Of a stretch of 7,001 bases of DNA, positions 1-5,993 are shown piece after piece (the stretch's first letter is position 1; every line of letters begins with the position of its first letter). The position numbers and the translations under genes are program-made. Below the pieces are notes generated by a model. It saw only the letters and a list, made by a program, of their open reading frames with translations, was not told the DNA's origin and ran no database searches. Origin of the DNA: Bacilli bacterium (GTDB lineage: Bacteria > Bacillota_I > Bacilli_A > RF39 > UBA660); assembly GCA_022793565.1 (NCBI GenBank), contig JAAWDC010000022.1, positions 1-7,001 of the forward strand. The letters run 5' to 3'.

Positions 1-1289
1 AGTTCCCACAAAATTTAGAAACAGAAAAATTTTATCAACGCATTCAAGGAATTTTAGATGTAGCAAAGAAAATTGAACAATATGAAGAAACATATAAATA
101 TCGAGGAGTATTTATAAAAAATGCCAAACTTTTTGATTTAAAAGATATTCCATTTGAACAAACTTTCATATCAAAATTTAATATATTAAAGACCTTCTTC
201 GAAGAGTCAGAAAAAATAGAAAAAGAAAAGTTAGAACAATTAAATCAAAAATTTGTTGATCAAGATTATTCTGAACAATTAAAAGTAATTCTAAATCCAC
301 GAAATGAGGAGAAATATCATACAAATTGGCTTGTATTAAGCAGATATTTAGAAATGACGATACTCCCATTCCTTAAAAGAAATAATTTAAATATTGAAGA
401 AGAACATCAAGATTACTTTGCTTGCTATGAAGAGAAATATACAAAAGAAGAATTCCAAAAGTTGAGAGAGCTTTTAGAGACTTTTGGACTAGATACACCA
501 TTTGAACAATTGGATAAAGTACGTGAACTCCAAATAGAGCAAGCACAGCAACTTTATAAATTAACCACAAAACCAACAGAACTAGAAAGAAAAATAAAAA
601 GAGCATTATTCTTATTCGAGTTTTTATATGATCGGCGAGCAAAACAAACTTTTTCTCAATACTTTGAAAGTGTTTATCACACAACTTCAGAGAGAACAGT
701 AGAAAATGAAGATGCAATGAAAAGATATGAAAAATTAGATTATAAATTATTCGATGAAGCAATGGGCTTATTTGAAGAAAATCAGCACATGATCTTATCC
801 CAAGAACCTAATAAGATAACTAGTGATATGATAGAAGAACAATATGAACAAGTTAGAAATATCTTTTATGAGAAATATTCTGAAGAACTAAAGAAATTAA
901 TCAATGAGATTAAAGGGGTATTTCCAGAAATGAGTGTTACGATAGAAGGAAAAATTCAAGAAAACTATGTGCAAGACTTATTGGAAGAGGAGAAAGATAG
1001 ATCTCTTTATATTCATCCTAGTTGGGTAAGAACCAAGAAGACAACTCTAGAACAAAGATTTTTAGAAGCATCAAGAGAAGCAGATAGAGTGAGTGAAACC
1101 ATAAATAGTAGTAGTGAATTGGTAGGTTGTCCTCTAGATCTCCTTTCAAAATATGCAACCGATCCTAATAGGCCAACATTAGTAGAAATAGGACGCTGTT
1201 TACAGACAACAACAGAAGATTATAAAATCTATGTGGAAATCGTGAAAAGAATGGAAGAAAACAAAAAAAGAAAGGCATCATCAATTTAA
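1..1289 (+). CDS. Uncharacterised Lys/Glu-rich helical protein, 5' end cut by window edge
   Basis: I do not recognise this gene. The frame is open from base 3 to the TAA at 1287-1289, giving 428 visible residues. The ATG at 354 lies inside this longer frame and has no ribosome binding site, so the true start is left of the window. The protein is rich in Lys, Glu, Gln, Leu and Ile and poor in Gly and Pro. Charged heptad-like stretches (residues 20-35, 65-85 and around ELKKLINEIKGVF) suggest long helices, perhaps coiled coil. There is no hydrophobic membrane segment, no nucleotide-binding loop and no obvious metal motif. The C-terminal part (SELVGCPLDLLSKYATDPN) looks more globular, and the protein ends in a basic tail (KKRKASSI). 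A cytoplasmic scaffold or structural role is possible but is only a guess. A terminator hairpin follows 10 bases after the stop, so this gene ends its transcript. Confidence 0.8.
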   Translation, partial: FPQNLETEKFYQRIQGILDVAKKIEQYEETYKYRGVFIKNAKLFDLKDIPFEQTFISKFNILKTFFEESEKIEKEKLEQLNQKFVDQDYSEQLKVILNPRNEEKYHTNWLVLSRYLEMTILPFLKRNNLNIEEEHQDYFACYEEKYTKEEFQKLRELLETFGLDTPFEQLDKVRELQIEQAQQLYKLTTKPTELERKIKRALFLFEFLYDRRAKQTFSQYFESVYHTTSERTVENEDAMKRYEKLDYKLFDEAMGLFEENQHMILSQEPNKITSDMIEEQYEQVRNIFYEKYSEELKKLINEIKGVFPEMSVTIEGKIQENYVQDLLEEEKDRSLYIHPSWVRTKKTTLEQRFLEASREADRVSETINSSSELVGCPLDLLSKYATDPNRPTLVEIGRCLQTTTEDYKIYVEIVKRMEENKKRKASSI

Positions 1290-1299
1290 TAAAAGAAGT

Positions 1300-1327
1300 A
1301 AAACTTCACTTGGTCAAGTGGGGTTTT
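1300..1327 (+). terminator. Intrinsic terminator hairpin after the coil-rich gene
   Basis: AAAACTTCACTTG (1300-1312) pairs with CAAGTGGGGTTTT (1315-1327). Two of the pairs are G-U wobbles, and the innermost bases must open to form the loop. The A-tract/T-tract flanks resemble a factor-independent terminator, but the downstream T run is only four bases before AAA, so efficiency may be moderate. A small competing hairpin, GAAGT/ACTTC (1295-1307), overlaps its left arm. The position, 10 bases after a stop and 36 bases before the next promoter, supports the call. Confidence 0.6.
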
Positions 1328-1362
1328 AAATTGGATAAAATTTAGGAGAGTCTAACAATTGA

Positions 1363-1391
1363 TTGACAATCCAAAAAAAGAAAATTATAAT
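1363..1391 (+). promoter_or_regulatory. Consensus sigma-A promoter for the ATPase gene
   Basis: TTGACA at 1363-1368 and TATAAT at 1386-1391 are both perfect housekeeping hexamers with an exact 17-bp, A-rich spacer. Transcription should begin near 1398, giving a leader of under 30 bases. No operator-like dyad is seen around it, so the gene may be expressed constitutively. Confidence 0.85.
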
Positions 1392-1409
1392 ATAGATATA
1401 AAATAGTGT

Positions 1410-1415
1410 AAGGAG
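1410..1415 (+). promoter_or_regulatory. Ribosome binding site that decides the ATPase start
   Basis: AAGGAG ends at 1415. The first in-frame ATG (1417) is one base away and too close to be used. The second ATG (1426) is 10 bases from the SD core, a workable distance, and gives the N-terminus MERKIYQDLQ typical of this ATPase family. The start is therefore placed at 1426. Confidence 0.75.
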
Positions 1416-1425
1416 AATGCGATTT

Positions 1426-2700
1426 ATGGAACGAAAAATATACCAAGATCTACAAAAGTGGAAAAAAGATATGAATAGAAAGCCATTACTATTATATGGG
1501 AACAAGCAAGTTGGAAAAACATACACTGTGATCGAATTTGGTGAAAAAGAGTATAAGACAGTAGCATATATTAATAGTGACAACAATACAGCATTACAAG
1601 GTATTATGCAAAAAGAAAGAACCATAGATAAAATTATTGCCAGGTTATCGCTACTAGTAGGAGAAACAATTTTAAAAAACGATACTCTAATTATTGTAGA
1701 TAATATTATAGATGAGGAAATCATCAAGGGATTTAAAAAATTTGGGAAAGAGAATAATGAATATCATATCATTCTAATTACATCAAACCGAGAAAAGCTA
1801 CCTCAATTTAAAGGAGAAGAATTACAATACCGCTCTATGTTCGCTTTGGATTTTGAGGAATATTTAAGAGCAGTTGGAAATACAGAATTAATAGAATTTA
1901 TTCGTAACTCTTATAAAAGTAATAAACCAATGCCCTTTCATAATATAGCGCTAGATCACTACGAAACATATTTAATGACAGGAGGACTACCAGAGGCAGT
2001 ACAGGCCAGTATTCAAAAACAATCTGATTTAAAGATCAAAATGATTCAAGAAAAGGCGTTAGATTGTTATAAAAAAGCCTTATTAAATATTGATACATTA
2101 ATTGATATTCAAAGAGCAGAAGAAGCTCTAAATATTTTGCCATATCAGTTATTAAAATCAAATCGAAAGTTCCAATATGGATTAATGAGAACAGGTGGAA
2201 GAAGTAAAGACTATGAAAAAGCATTAAGCTTTTTGAGTTCAAATGGAATAGCCTATAAGTGTCATAAAATCAGCGAGGTAAAGCCCCCATTAAGTCATTG
2301 TAAAGATCCAGAAAGCTTTAAACTCTATCTAAACGATACAGGTATACTGTTTATGATGATGCATTTGTCAAAAATAAAGCTATTAACAGATGAAAGTCTT
2401 AAGTATATTCTATATGAAAATAATATTGCGAATACCATTGTATCTTGTGGATATAATTTATATTACTATCAATCAGAAGGAAAAGCAGAAGTTCCATTTG
2501 TAGTACAAACAAGAGCAGGAAAAATTATTCCAATTGAAGTTGTAAATAAGAATATTTCAAAAGCAAAATCACTTTCATTATTTATGAGTAAGTTTAATAT
2601 CCCAGAAGGAATTAGAATTACAGAAGAAAACTTCAGCGTAAAAAAGAGTGTTCGCTATATTCCTGTGTATGCGACTTTTTGCTTAAAAGAAAGTTTATAA
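1426..2700 (+). CDS. AAA_14/DUF4143-type ATPase with altered catalytic residues
   Basis: A 424-residue protein of the common bacterial ATP-binding family with an N-terminal AAA_14 P-loop domain and a C-terminal DUF4143 domain. The Walker A is GNKQVGKT (residues 25-32). The Walker B region is TLIIVDN (87-93), where the family normally has Asp-Glu, so the expected catalytic Glu is Asn93. YHIILITSN (113-121) fits the strand that follows. ETYLMTGGLPEAV (180-192) and LYLNDTGIL (300-308) are hallmark segments of the family. The C-terminal segment matching the usual EVDF...IEVK nuclease-like core reads EVPF (355-358) and IEVV (370-373), so Asp is Pro357 and Lys is Val373. The fold is probably kept while hydrolysis and nuclease activity may be lost. 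The biological role of this family is largely unknown. The gene stands alone with its own promoter, and no terminator is evident after it. The upstream ATG at 1417 is an alternative start. Confidence 0.85.
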   Translation: MERKIYQDLQKWKKDMNRKPLLLYGNKQVGKTYTVIEFGEKEYKTVAYINSDNNTALQGIMQKERTIDKIIARLSLLVGETILKNDTLIIVDNIIDEEIIKGFKKFGKENNEYHIILITSNREKLPQFKGEELQYRSMFALDFEEYLRAVGNTELIEFIRNSYKSNKPMPFHNIALDHYETYLMTGGLPEAVQASIQKQSDLKIKMIQEKALDCYKKALLNIDTLIDIQRAEEALNILPYQLLKSNRKFQYGLMRTGGRSKDYEKALSFLSSNGIAYKCHKISEVKPPLSHCKDPESFKLYLNDTGILFMMMHLSKIKLLTDESLKYILYENNIANTIVSCGYNLYYYQSEGKAEVPFVVQTRAGKIIPIEVVNKNISKAKSLSLFMSKFNIPEGIRITEENFSVKKSVRYIPVYATFCLKESL

Positions 2701-2764
2701 AGTCGATACTATAAAAAATAGAAATAATATAAGTAGGTATATTTGGATCAAATGTTCACTAGAA

Positions 2765-2773
2765 AGAGGTGAT
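2765..2773 (+). promoter_or_regulatory. Strong ribosome binding site of the small hydrophobic ORF
   Basis: AGAGGTGAT matches the anti-SD complement well (one base short of the ideal GGAGGTGAT core) and sits 4 bases before the ATG at 2778. An in-frame ATG at 2772 overlaps it and is less likely to be the start. Such a good site before so short a frame argues that the frame is translated. Confidence 0.55.
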
Positions 2774-2777
2774 GTTT

Positions 2778-2849
2778 ATGTCAAAAGTCATAAATAGACT
2801 GTTAAATATCATCTTAGTACTAATGACAATGTTTCTAGTGATATATTGA
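2778..2849 (+). CDS. Putative 23-residue hydrophobic small protein or leader peptide
   Basis: ATG at 2778 to TGA at 2847-2849 encodes 23 residues: a short polar head (MSKVINR) followed by an unbroken hydrophobic stretch of Leu, Ile, Val, Met and Phe ending in VIY. That is the right length for a single membrane-spanning helix. The frame hits a second stop (TAG) three codons later, so it is not the intact 5' end of a larger gene. Its start has a strong ribosome binding site, and its 3' end overlaps a complementary arm (2832-2841) that can pair with the sequence next to that site. It could be a small membrane protein, a type I toxin-like peptide, a regulatory leader peptide, or a remnant of a longer membrane gene. 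No family is recognised. A promoter for it is not clear; it may be read from the ATPase promoter, since no terminator separates them. Confidence 0.4.
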   Translation: MSKVINRLLNIILVLMTMFLVIY

Positions 2850-2889
2850 ATAGAACACTAGAAAACTAGGGGTTTTGGTAAAAGAAAAA

Positions 2890-2911
2890 ACATTTGATAG
2901 AAATCAAATGT
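2890..2911. repeat. Perfect 9-bp hairpin; terminator-like on the minus strand
   Basis: ACATTTGAT (2890-2898) and ATCAAATGT (2903-2911) form a perfect 9-bp stem with loop AGAA. On the plus strand it is preceded by A6 and not followed by T, so it is not a plus-strand terminator. Read on the minus strand, the stem is followed by a T-rich run (T5, C, T3 after the stem), the layout of an intrinsic terminator. No minus-strand gene lies to the right to use it, so an antisense RNA or a protein-binding dyad are the alternatives. Confidence 0.5.
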
Positions 2912-2924
2912 CAACAAACAGTGG

Positions 2925-2947
2925 ACATTTGGTAATACTCCAAATGT
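2925..2947. repeat. Second ACATTTG...CAAATGT hairpin, related to the first
   Basis: ACATTTGG (2925-2932) and CCAAATGT (2940-2947) form a perfect 8-bp stem with a 7-base loop. Its outer seven bases on each side are identical to those of the hairpin at 2890-2911, and the two centres are about 35 bases apart. The arms can also pair across hairpins. Tandem operators or an RNA structure in the gpmI leader are both possible. No T-tract follows on the plus strand. Confidence 0.5.
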
Positions 2948-2960
2948 ACCTCTATTTATA

Positions 2961-2977
2961 GTTTACTTTAAGTAAAC
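2961..2977. promoter_or_regulatory. 17-bp perfect palindrome upstream of gpmI, operator-like
   Basis: GTTTACTT-T-AAGTAAAC is an exact dyad of 8+1+8 bases ending 39 bases before the gpmI ATG. Its size and symmetry suit a dimeric helix-turn-helix repressor, and it could also fold as RNA. A clear gpmI promoter is not seen. TTTACT inside the dyad could be a poor -35, but the only -10-like element downstream (TATACA, 2982-2987) is at a spacing of 14. The binding protein is unknown. Confidence 0.45.
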
Positions 2978-3016
2978 AGAATATACAAGTAAAACATAAA
3001 AAAGGGAGGAAAAAGA

Positions 3017-4516
3017 ATGAAACCACTTTTATTAGCTATATTAGATGGATACGGAATTAGGGAAGAAACAAAGGGAAATGCCATAAAGTTAACACAGACA
3101 CCTAATTTTGACTTTCTATGGAATACATATCCACATAGTACATTAGATGCTAGCGGACAACCAGTAGGACTTCCTAGAGGACAAATGGGGAATTCAGAAG
3201 TAGGACATATGAATATTGGTGCAGGAAGATTAGTTTATCAGCCTCAAGAATTAATAAATTCTAAAATAAAAGATGGCAGTTTCCTTCGAAACAAAGAAAT
3301 TTTAAAAGTTATAAATCATACCAAAGAACAAAATTCCAGATTACATATTATGGGATTGATCAGTGATGGTGGAGTACATTCTCATATCGATCACTTAATG
3401 GCTATTTTAGATATGTGCCAACAGAATGCTGTTGAAAAGTTATACCTGCATTTATTTACAGATGGAAGGGATGTAGATAAACAAAGTTCTTATAAATATA
3501 TTTCGAGAGTAGAAGAAAAATTAAGCCAGATTGGAATAGGGAAGATTGCAAGTATTGGTGGTAGATATTATGGAATGGATAGAGATAACAACTATGATAG
3601 ATTAAAAAAAGGATACGACGCTATTGTAAATGCAGTTGGAATTGAATCTGCATCAATAAAAGAATACATTGAAGAAAGTTATCAAAATGGAATAACCGAT
3701 GAATTTTTATTGCCTGCTGTATTTGAAAAGAATGGGAATATTAAAGAAGATGATGGAGTCATCGTATTTAATTATCGAAAAGATCGCTTAAGAGAAATAC
3801 TAACAGCAATTACAAACCCTGATTTCAAAGATATGGAGGTCAACCATTTTTCTAATGTAAAATTGGTGACAATGTTACCAGTAGTAGAATCAGTGCTTGC
3901 ACCCCATGCCTTTCAAGATCCAGAGCTTACCAATATATTAGGAGAATATCTAGAAAAACAAGGACTTTCTCAACTTAGAATTGCCGAAACTGAAAAATAT
4001 GCGCATGTAACATTTTTCTTTGATGGTGGAAAAGAAGTAGACTATAAGAACGAAAAGAAGATATTGATTCCATCTCCCAAAGTAGCTACATATGATTTAA
4101 AACCAGAAATGAGTATCGAAGAGGTTACAGATGCTCTCGTTAAAGAATTAGACGAAAACAAGTACGATGTAATCATCCTAAATTATGCCAATTGCGATAT
4201 GGTAGGACATACAGGTATTTTAGAAGCTGCAATGAAAGCTGTGGAGGCAGTCGATAGAAACTTAGGAAGAATCTATAATAAGATTCAAGAATTAGGAGGT
4301 ACATTAATTGTAACTGCAGATCACGGAAACTGTGAATTGATGATGGATGAGAAAGGCAATGTTATAACTTCTCATACAACGAATAAAGTACCTTTTATTA
4401 TTTGCGACAAAAAATATCAAATAAAAGAAGGAAAACTGGGAGATATAGCACCGACAATGTTAAAAATTCTAGGAATAGAAATTCCAAAACAGATGACGGG
4501 GAATCCATTAGTATAA
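3017..4516 (+). CDS. gpmI: 2,3-bisphosphoglycerate-independent phosphoglycerate mutase
   Basis: This enzyme interconverts 3- and 2-phosphoglycerate in glycolysis and gluconeogenesis, in the cytoplasm, using two Mn2+ ions and a phosphoserine intermediate. It belongs to the alkaline phosphatase superfamily. At 499 residues it is slightly shorter than the Bacillus enzymes (about 511). Expected residues are in place: metal ligand Asp10 (LDGYG); nucleophile Ser60 in NSEVGHMNIGAGR; His121 in SDGGVHSH; DGRD (149-152); Arg183 and Arg189 in GGRYYGMDRD; Arg254 and Arg257 in NYRKDR; Lys327 (EKYAH); Asp394 and His398 in NCDMVGH; Asp435-His436 (TADHGN); and His453 (TSHTT). The start is set by GGGAGG at 3004-3009, 7 bases before the ATG. 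It stands outside the usual gap-pgk-tpi-eno cluster as far as visible, behind an unusually structured upstream region. A long-stem terminator follows. Confidence 0.97.
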   Translation: MKPLLLAILDGYGIREETKGNAIKLTQTPNFDFLWNTYPHSTLDASGQPVGLPRGQMGNSEVGHMNIGAGRLVYQPQELINSKIKDGSFLRNKEILKVINHTKEQNSRLHIMGLISDGGVHSHIDHLMAILDMCQQNAVEKLYLHLFTDGRDVDKQSSYKYISRVEEKLSQIGIGKIASIGGRYYGMDRDNNYDRLKKGYDAIVNAVGIESASIKEYIEESYQNGITDEFLLPAVFEKNGNIKEDDGVIVFNYRKDRLREILTAITNPDFKDMEVNHFSNVKLVTMLPVVESVLAPHAFQDPELTNILGEYLEKQGLSQLRIAETEKYAHVTFFFDGGKEVDYKNEKKILIPSPKVATYDLKPEMSIEEVTDALVKELDENKYDVIILNYANCDMVGHTGILEAAMKAVEAVDRNLGRIYNKIQELGGTLIVTADHGNCELMMDEKGNVITSHTTNKVPFIICDKKYQIKEGKLGDIAPTMLKILGIEIPKQMTGNPLV

Positions 4517-4519
4517 AAT

Positions 4520-4598
4520 AAAAATATCCTAGCTAATGAATAGTCGATTTTCTGAACAAAACAGAAATGAGAGACGTTCCAAGCTAAGATATTTTTTT
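4520..4598. terminator. Long-armed bidirectional terminator between convergent genes
   Basis: A 15-base left arm (4520-4534, ending CCTAGCT) pairs with the right arm at 4582-4596 (starting AGCTAAG), with one C/A mismatch. The right arm runs into T7 on the plus strand, and on the minus strand the structure runs into T5-A-T4. It can therefore serve both gpmI and the convergent gene, whose stop codon lies inside the T-tract. The 47-base loop is unusually large and contains a second hairpin, TTTCTG/CAGAAA (4549-4567). Confidence 0.6.
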
Positions 4599-5769
4599 AT
4601 GAACATCGATCCCGAGGGAAAGTTCGATAAGCTCCAATGGTTTTTTCGTACTGATAATATTCATCTAAACGATCGTTTAATATCGTCTCATATGAGGCGA
4701 TATCTACTTCTAGACTGTGATGCAAAGAGAATTTTGCATCCGGGTTTTTCCGAATACAATCGGCAACAAATGAAAATTTTTTGTTGATTTTATCATAAAC
4801 ATCTGATCCGATGATTTTATACAGTTTTTGTCCTTCTCCTTGGAGAAGACATTCTTTAATTAAATCGGGAGCTAACTGATAAAAATTTCGAATTTTATCC
4901 ATACAAATAGAATCAATATAGGTATAAAGATTGATATCGATAGATTGATCAGAAAGAATGTAACTATATAATTCCTGACTGCTTTCCCTCATTCTCCGAA
5001 AAAATATTTTTTGAATGTCTTCTGCCATATAATCATTGATGATTTCATAAATAAAATCAGGAGATTTAGGTGAAATACCAAAGGAAACAACATTGAAAAG
5101 TTGGTCTTCCATTTGAAGAATCGTTTTTCGATGAAGCAAGTGATTAACTTCATGAATTAGGATATGAAGCGGGATTCCATATCCAAAGAGCTGAACGATA
5201 GAGGAACAATCTATTTTTGGTATTACGTAGCCACCTACTGAAATATCTCGATTTTTAGAATCAAAAATTTCCGCGATTCGATCACTGAGTTTTTTTGCCT
5301 CAGAAATACAACTTAAATTAGTACCAACAAACAAACTGGTTGAATTAGAATTTCGCTTGGCAAGAGGCGAAACAACTTGATAATAAATGACCATTAGAAT
5401 CGCATGTTTCCAGGTGATAAAATCATCCATAACTAATGAAGGAAACCGAGAAACAATTTGATGAACCTCTTGGGATGAGAAACGATAGGGATCAAACTCA
5501 CGCCCCTTTGGTAATGTATGAGAGATTCTAGAAAAGGTATCGCTTCGAACTTTTCTAAAATAATCCATATACTCTCGTGTGTTCGGTTTTAAAAAATTAG
5601 TATATTCACGTCGTAGGATGATTAAATCGTCAAAAAGCTTTTCGATTTGTATGCGAGCTTGTTCTCCGTAAAATTCAACAAAACTTTCGATTAATAAGGG
5701 CTGAATGTGACCTATATAAATCGCATTTACTATACTATTATATAAATATGTTGGGGATAAAAATTTCAT
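4597..5769 (-). CDS. Putative gluzincin-type zinc metallopeptidase, uncharacterised
   Basis: A 390-residue protein of no family I can name. Residues 202-213 (HILIHEVNHLLH) contain HEVNH (206-210), the zinc-binding HExxH motif set in a hydrophobic helix as in zincins. Thirty-two residues later, YEIINDYMAED places Glu242 and Asp246 in the ExxxD pattern that supplies the third ligand in gluzincins (compare NEAISD in thermolysin). A hydrolase acting on peptide bonds is therefore likely; the substrate is unknown. There is no clear signal peptide or long membrane helix; hydrophobic stretches occur at residues 8-30 and 122-134. It is probably cytoplasmic or loosely membrane-associated. The start is preceded by a modest site (AAGGG, 10 bases upstream). 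It is a single-gene unit, convergent with gpmI and divergent from the S10 operon, with its own extended -10 promoter. Its TTT/TCG-type codons look ordinary for the genome. The alternative is an inactive member of a zincin fold. Confidence 0.72.
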   Translation of the reverse strand: MKFLSPTYLYNSIVNAIYIGHIQPLLIESFVEFYGEQARIQIEKLFDDLIILRREYTNFLKPNTREYMDYFRKVRSDTFSRISHTLPKGREFDPYRFSSQEVHQIVSRFPSLVMDDFITWKHAILMVIYYQVVSPLAKRNSNSTSLFVGTNLSCISEAKKLSDRIAEIFDSKNRDISVGGYVIPKIDCSSIVQLFGYGIPLHILIHEVNHLLHRKTILQMEDQLFNVVSFGISPKSPDFIYEIINDYMAEDIQKIFFRRMRESSQELYSYILSDQSIDINLYTYIDSICMDKIRNFYQLAPDLIKECLLQGEGQKLYKIIGSDVYDKINKKFSFVADCIRKNPDAKFSLHHSLEVDIASYETILNDRLDEYYQYEKTIGAYRTFPRDRCS

Positions 5770-5839
5770 AATATCGTTTCCCTTCTTAAAGTAAAATTAA
5801 ATAATTGAAAATTTGACATAGACGCAAAAAAGTAGTTGT

Positions 5840-5868
5840 ATTATAGCAAAAAATGGTTCAGAAGTCTA
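5840..5868 (-). promoter_or_regulatory. Extended -10 promoter for the metallopeptidase gene
   Basis: On the minus strand, TGCTATAAT (5848 to 5840) is a full extended -10. A partial -35 (TAGACT, 4 of 6) lies 17 bases upstream at 5868-5863. Transcription should begin near 5833, giving a leader of about 64 bases. The same TGCTATAAT occurs in the divergent S10 promoter. Confidence 0.65.
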
Positions 5869-5958
5869 TCAAAATAAAAACAACGATGGCAAAGTTCCAA
5901 TTAATTTTAGAAAAAAATAAAAATTCCTATACAAAATAAAGAAAATTGAAAAAAATGC

Positions 5959-5987
5959 TTGCGAAACCATATCTACTATGCTATAAT
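5959..5987 (+). promoter_or_regulatory. Strong promoter of the S10 ribosomal protein operon
   Basis: TTGCGA (5959-5964), a 17-bp spacer, and TATAAT (5982-5987) preceded by TGC make a strong extended -10 sigma-A promoter. Transcription should begin around 5993-5994, where the GC content rises abruptly and the leader RNA begins. Confidence 0.85.
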
Positions 5988-5993
5988 TTTAGG

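Larger units (their letters stand above)
2747..2864 (+). promoter_or_regulatory. Mutually exclusive inverted-repeat arms around a small ORF
   Basis: TTTCTAGTGA at 2832-2841 is perfectly complementary over 10 bases to TCACTAGAAA at 2756-2765. It is also complementary over 9 bases to CACTAGAAA at 2856-2864. The middle arm can pair with only one partner at a time. The upstream arm abuts the small ORF's ribosome binding site, and the middle arm lies in its last codons, so translation would disfavour the first pairing. Just upstream, ATCAAATGT (2747-2755) is repeated exactly at 2903-2911 and can also pair with ACATTTGAT (2890-2898). The pairing is visible in the sequence. A switching, attenuation-like function is inference. 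Confidence 0.4.

Noticed and set aside
354..356. ATG as the start of the left-hand gene
   Set aside because: The same frame is open all the way to base 3 with the same codon character, and no SD sequence precedes this ATG, so it is an internal Met.
178..762. Open frames on the minus strand (178-369 and 373-762)
   Set aside because: They lie antisense inside the left-hand gene, have Leu/Phe/Ile-rich translations typical of reversed A-rich codons, and have no ribosome binding site.
1326..2242. Minus-strand frames (1326-1727 and 2036-2242)
   Set aside because: They are antisense to the ATPase gene, show the same compositional shadow pattern, and have no promoter or binding site.
4520..4596. 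Terminal inverted repeats of a MITE-like element
   Set aside because: The arms are flanked by T and A tracts positioned exactly between convergent genes, no target-site duplication is visible, and terminator function explains them better.
4536..4787. Plus-strand frame of 83 codons after gpmI
   Set aside because: It begins inside the terminator loop, has no ribosome binding site, and mostly overlaps the metallopeptidase gene antisense.
5813..5844. TTGACA with a TATTAT downstream on the plus strand as an additional promoter
   Set aside because: The spacing is 20 bases, too long for efficient use, and it points toward a stretch with no gene before the true S10 promoter.
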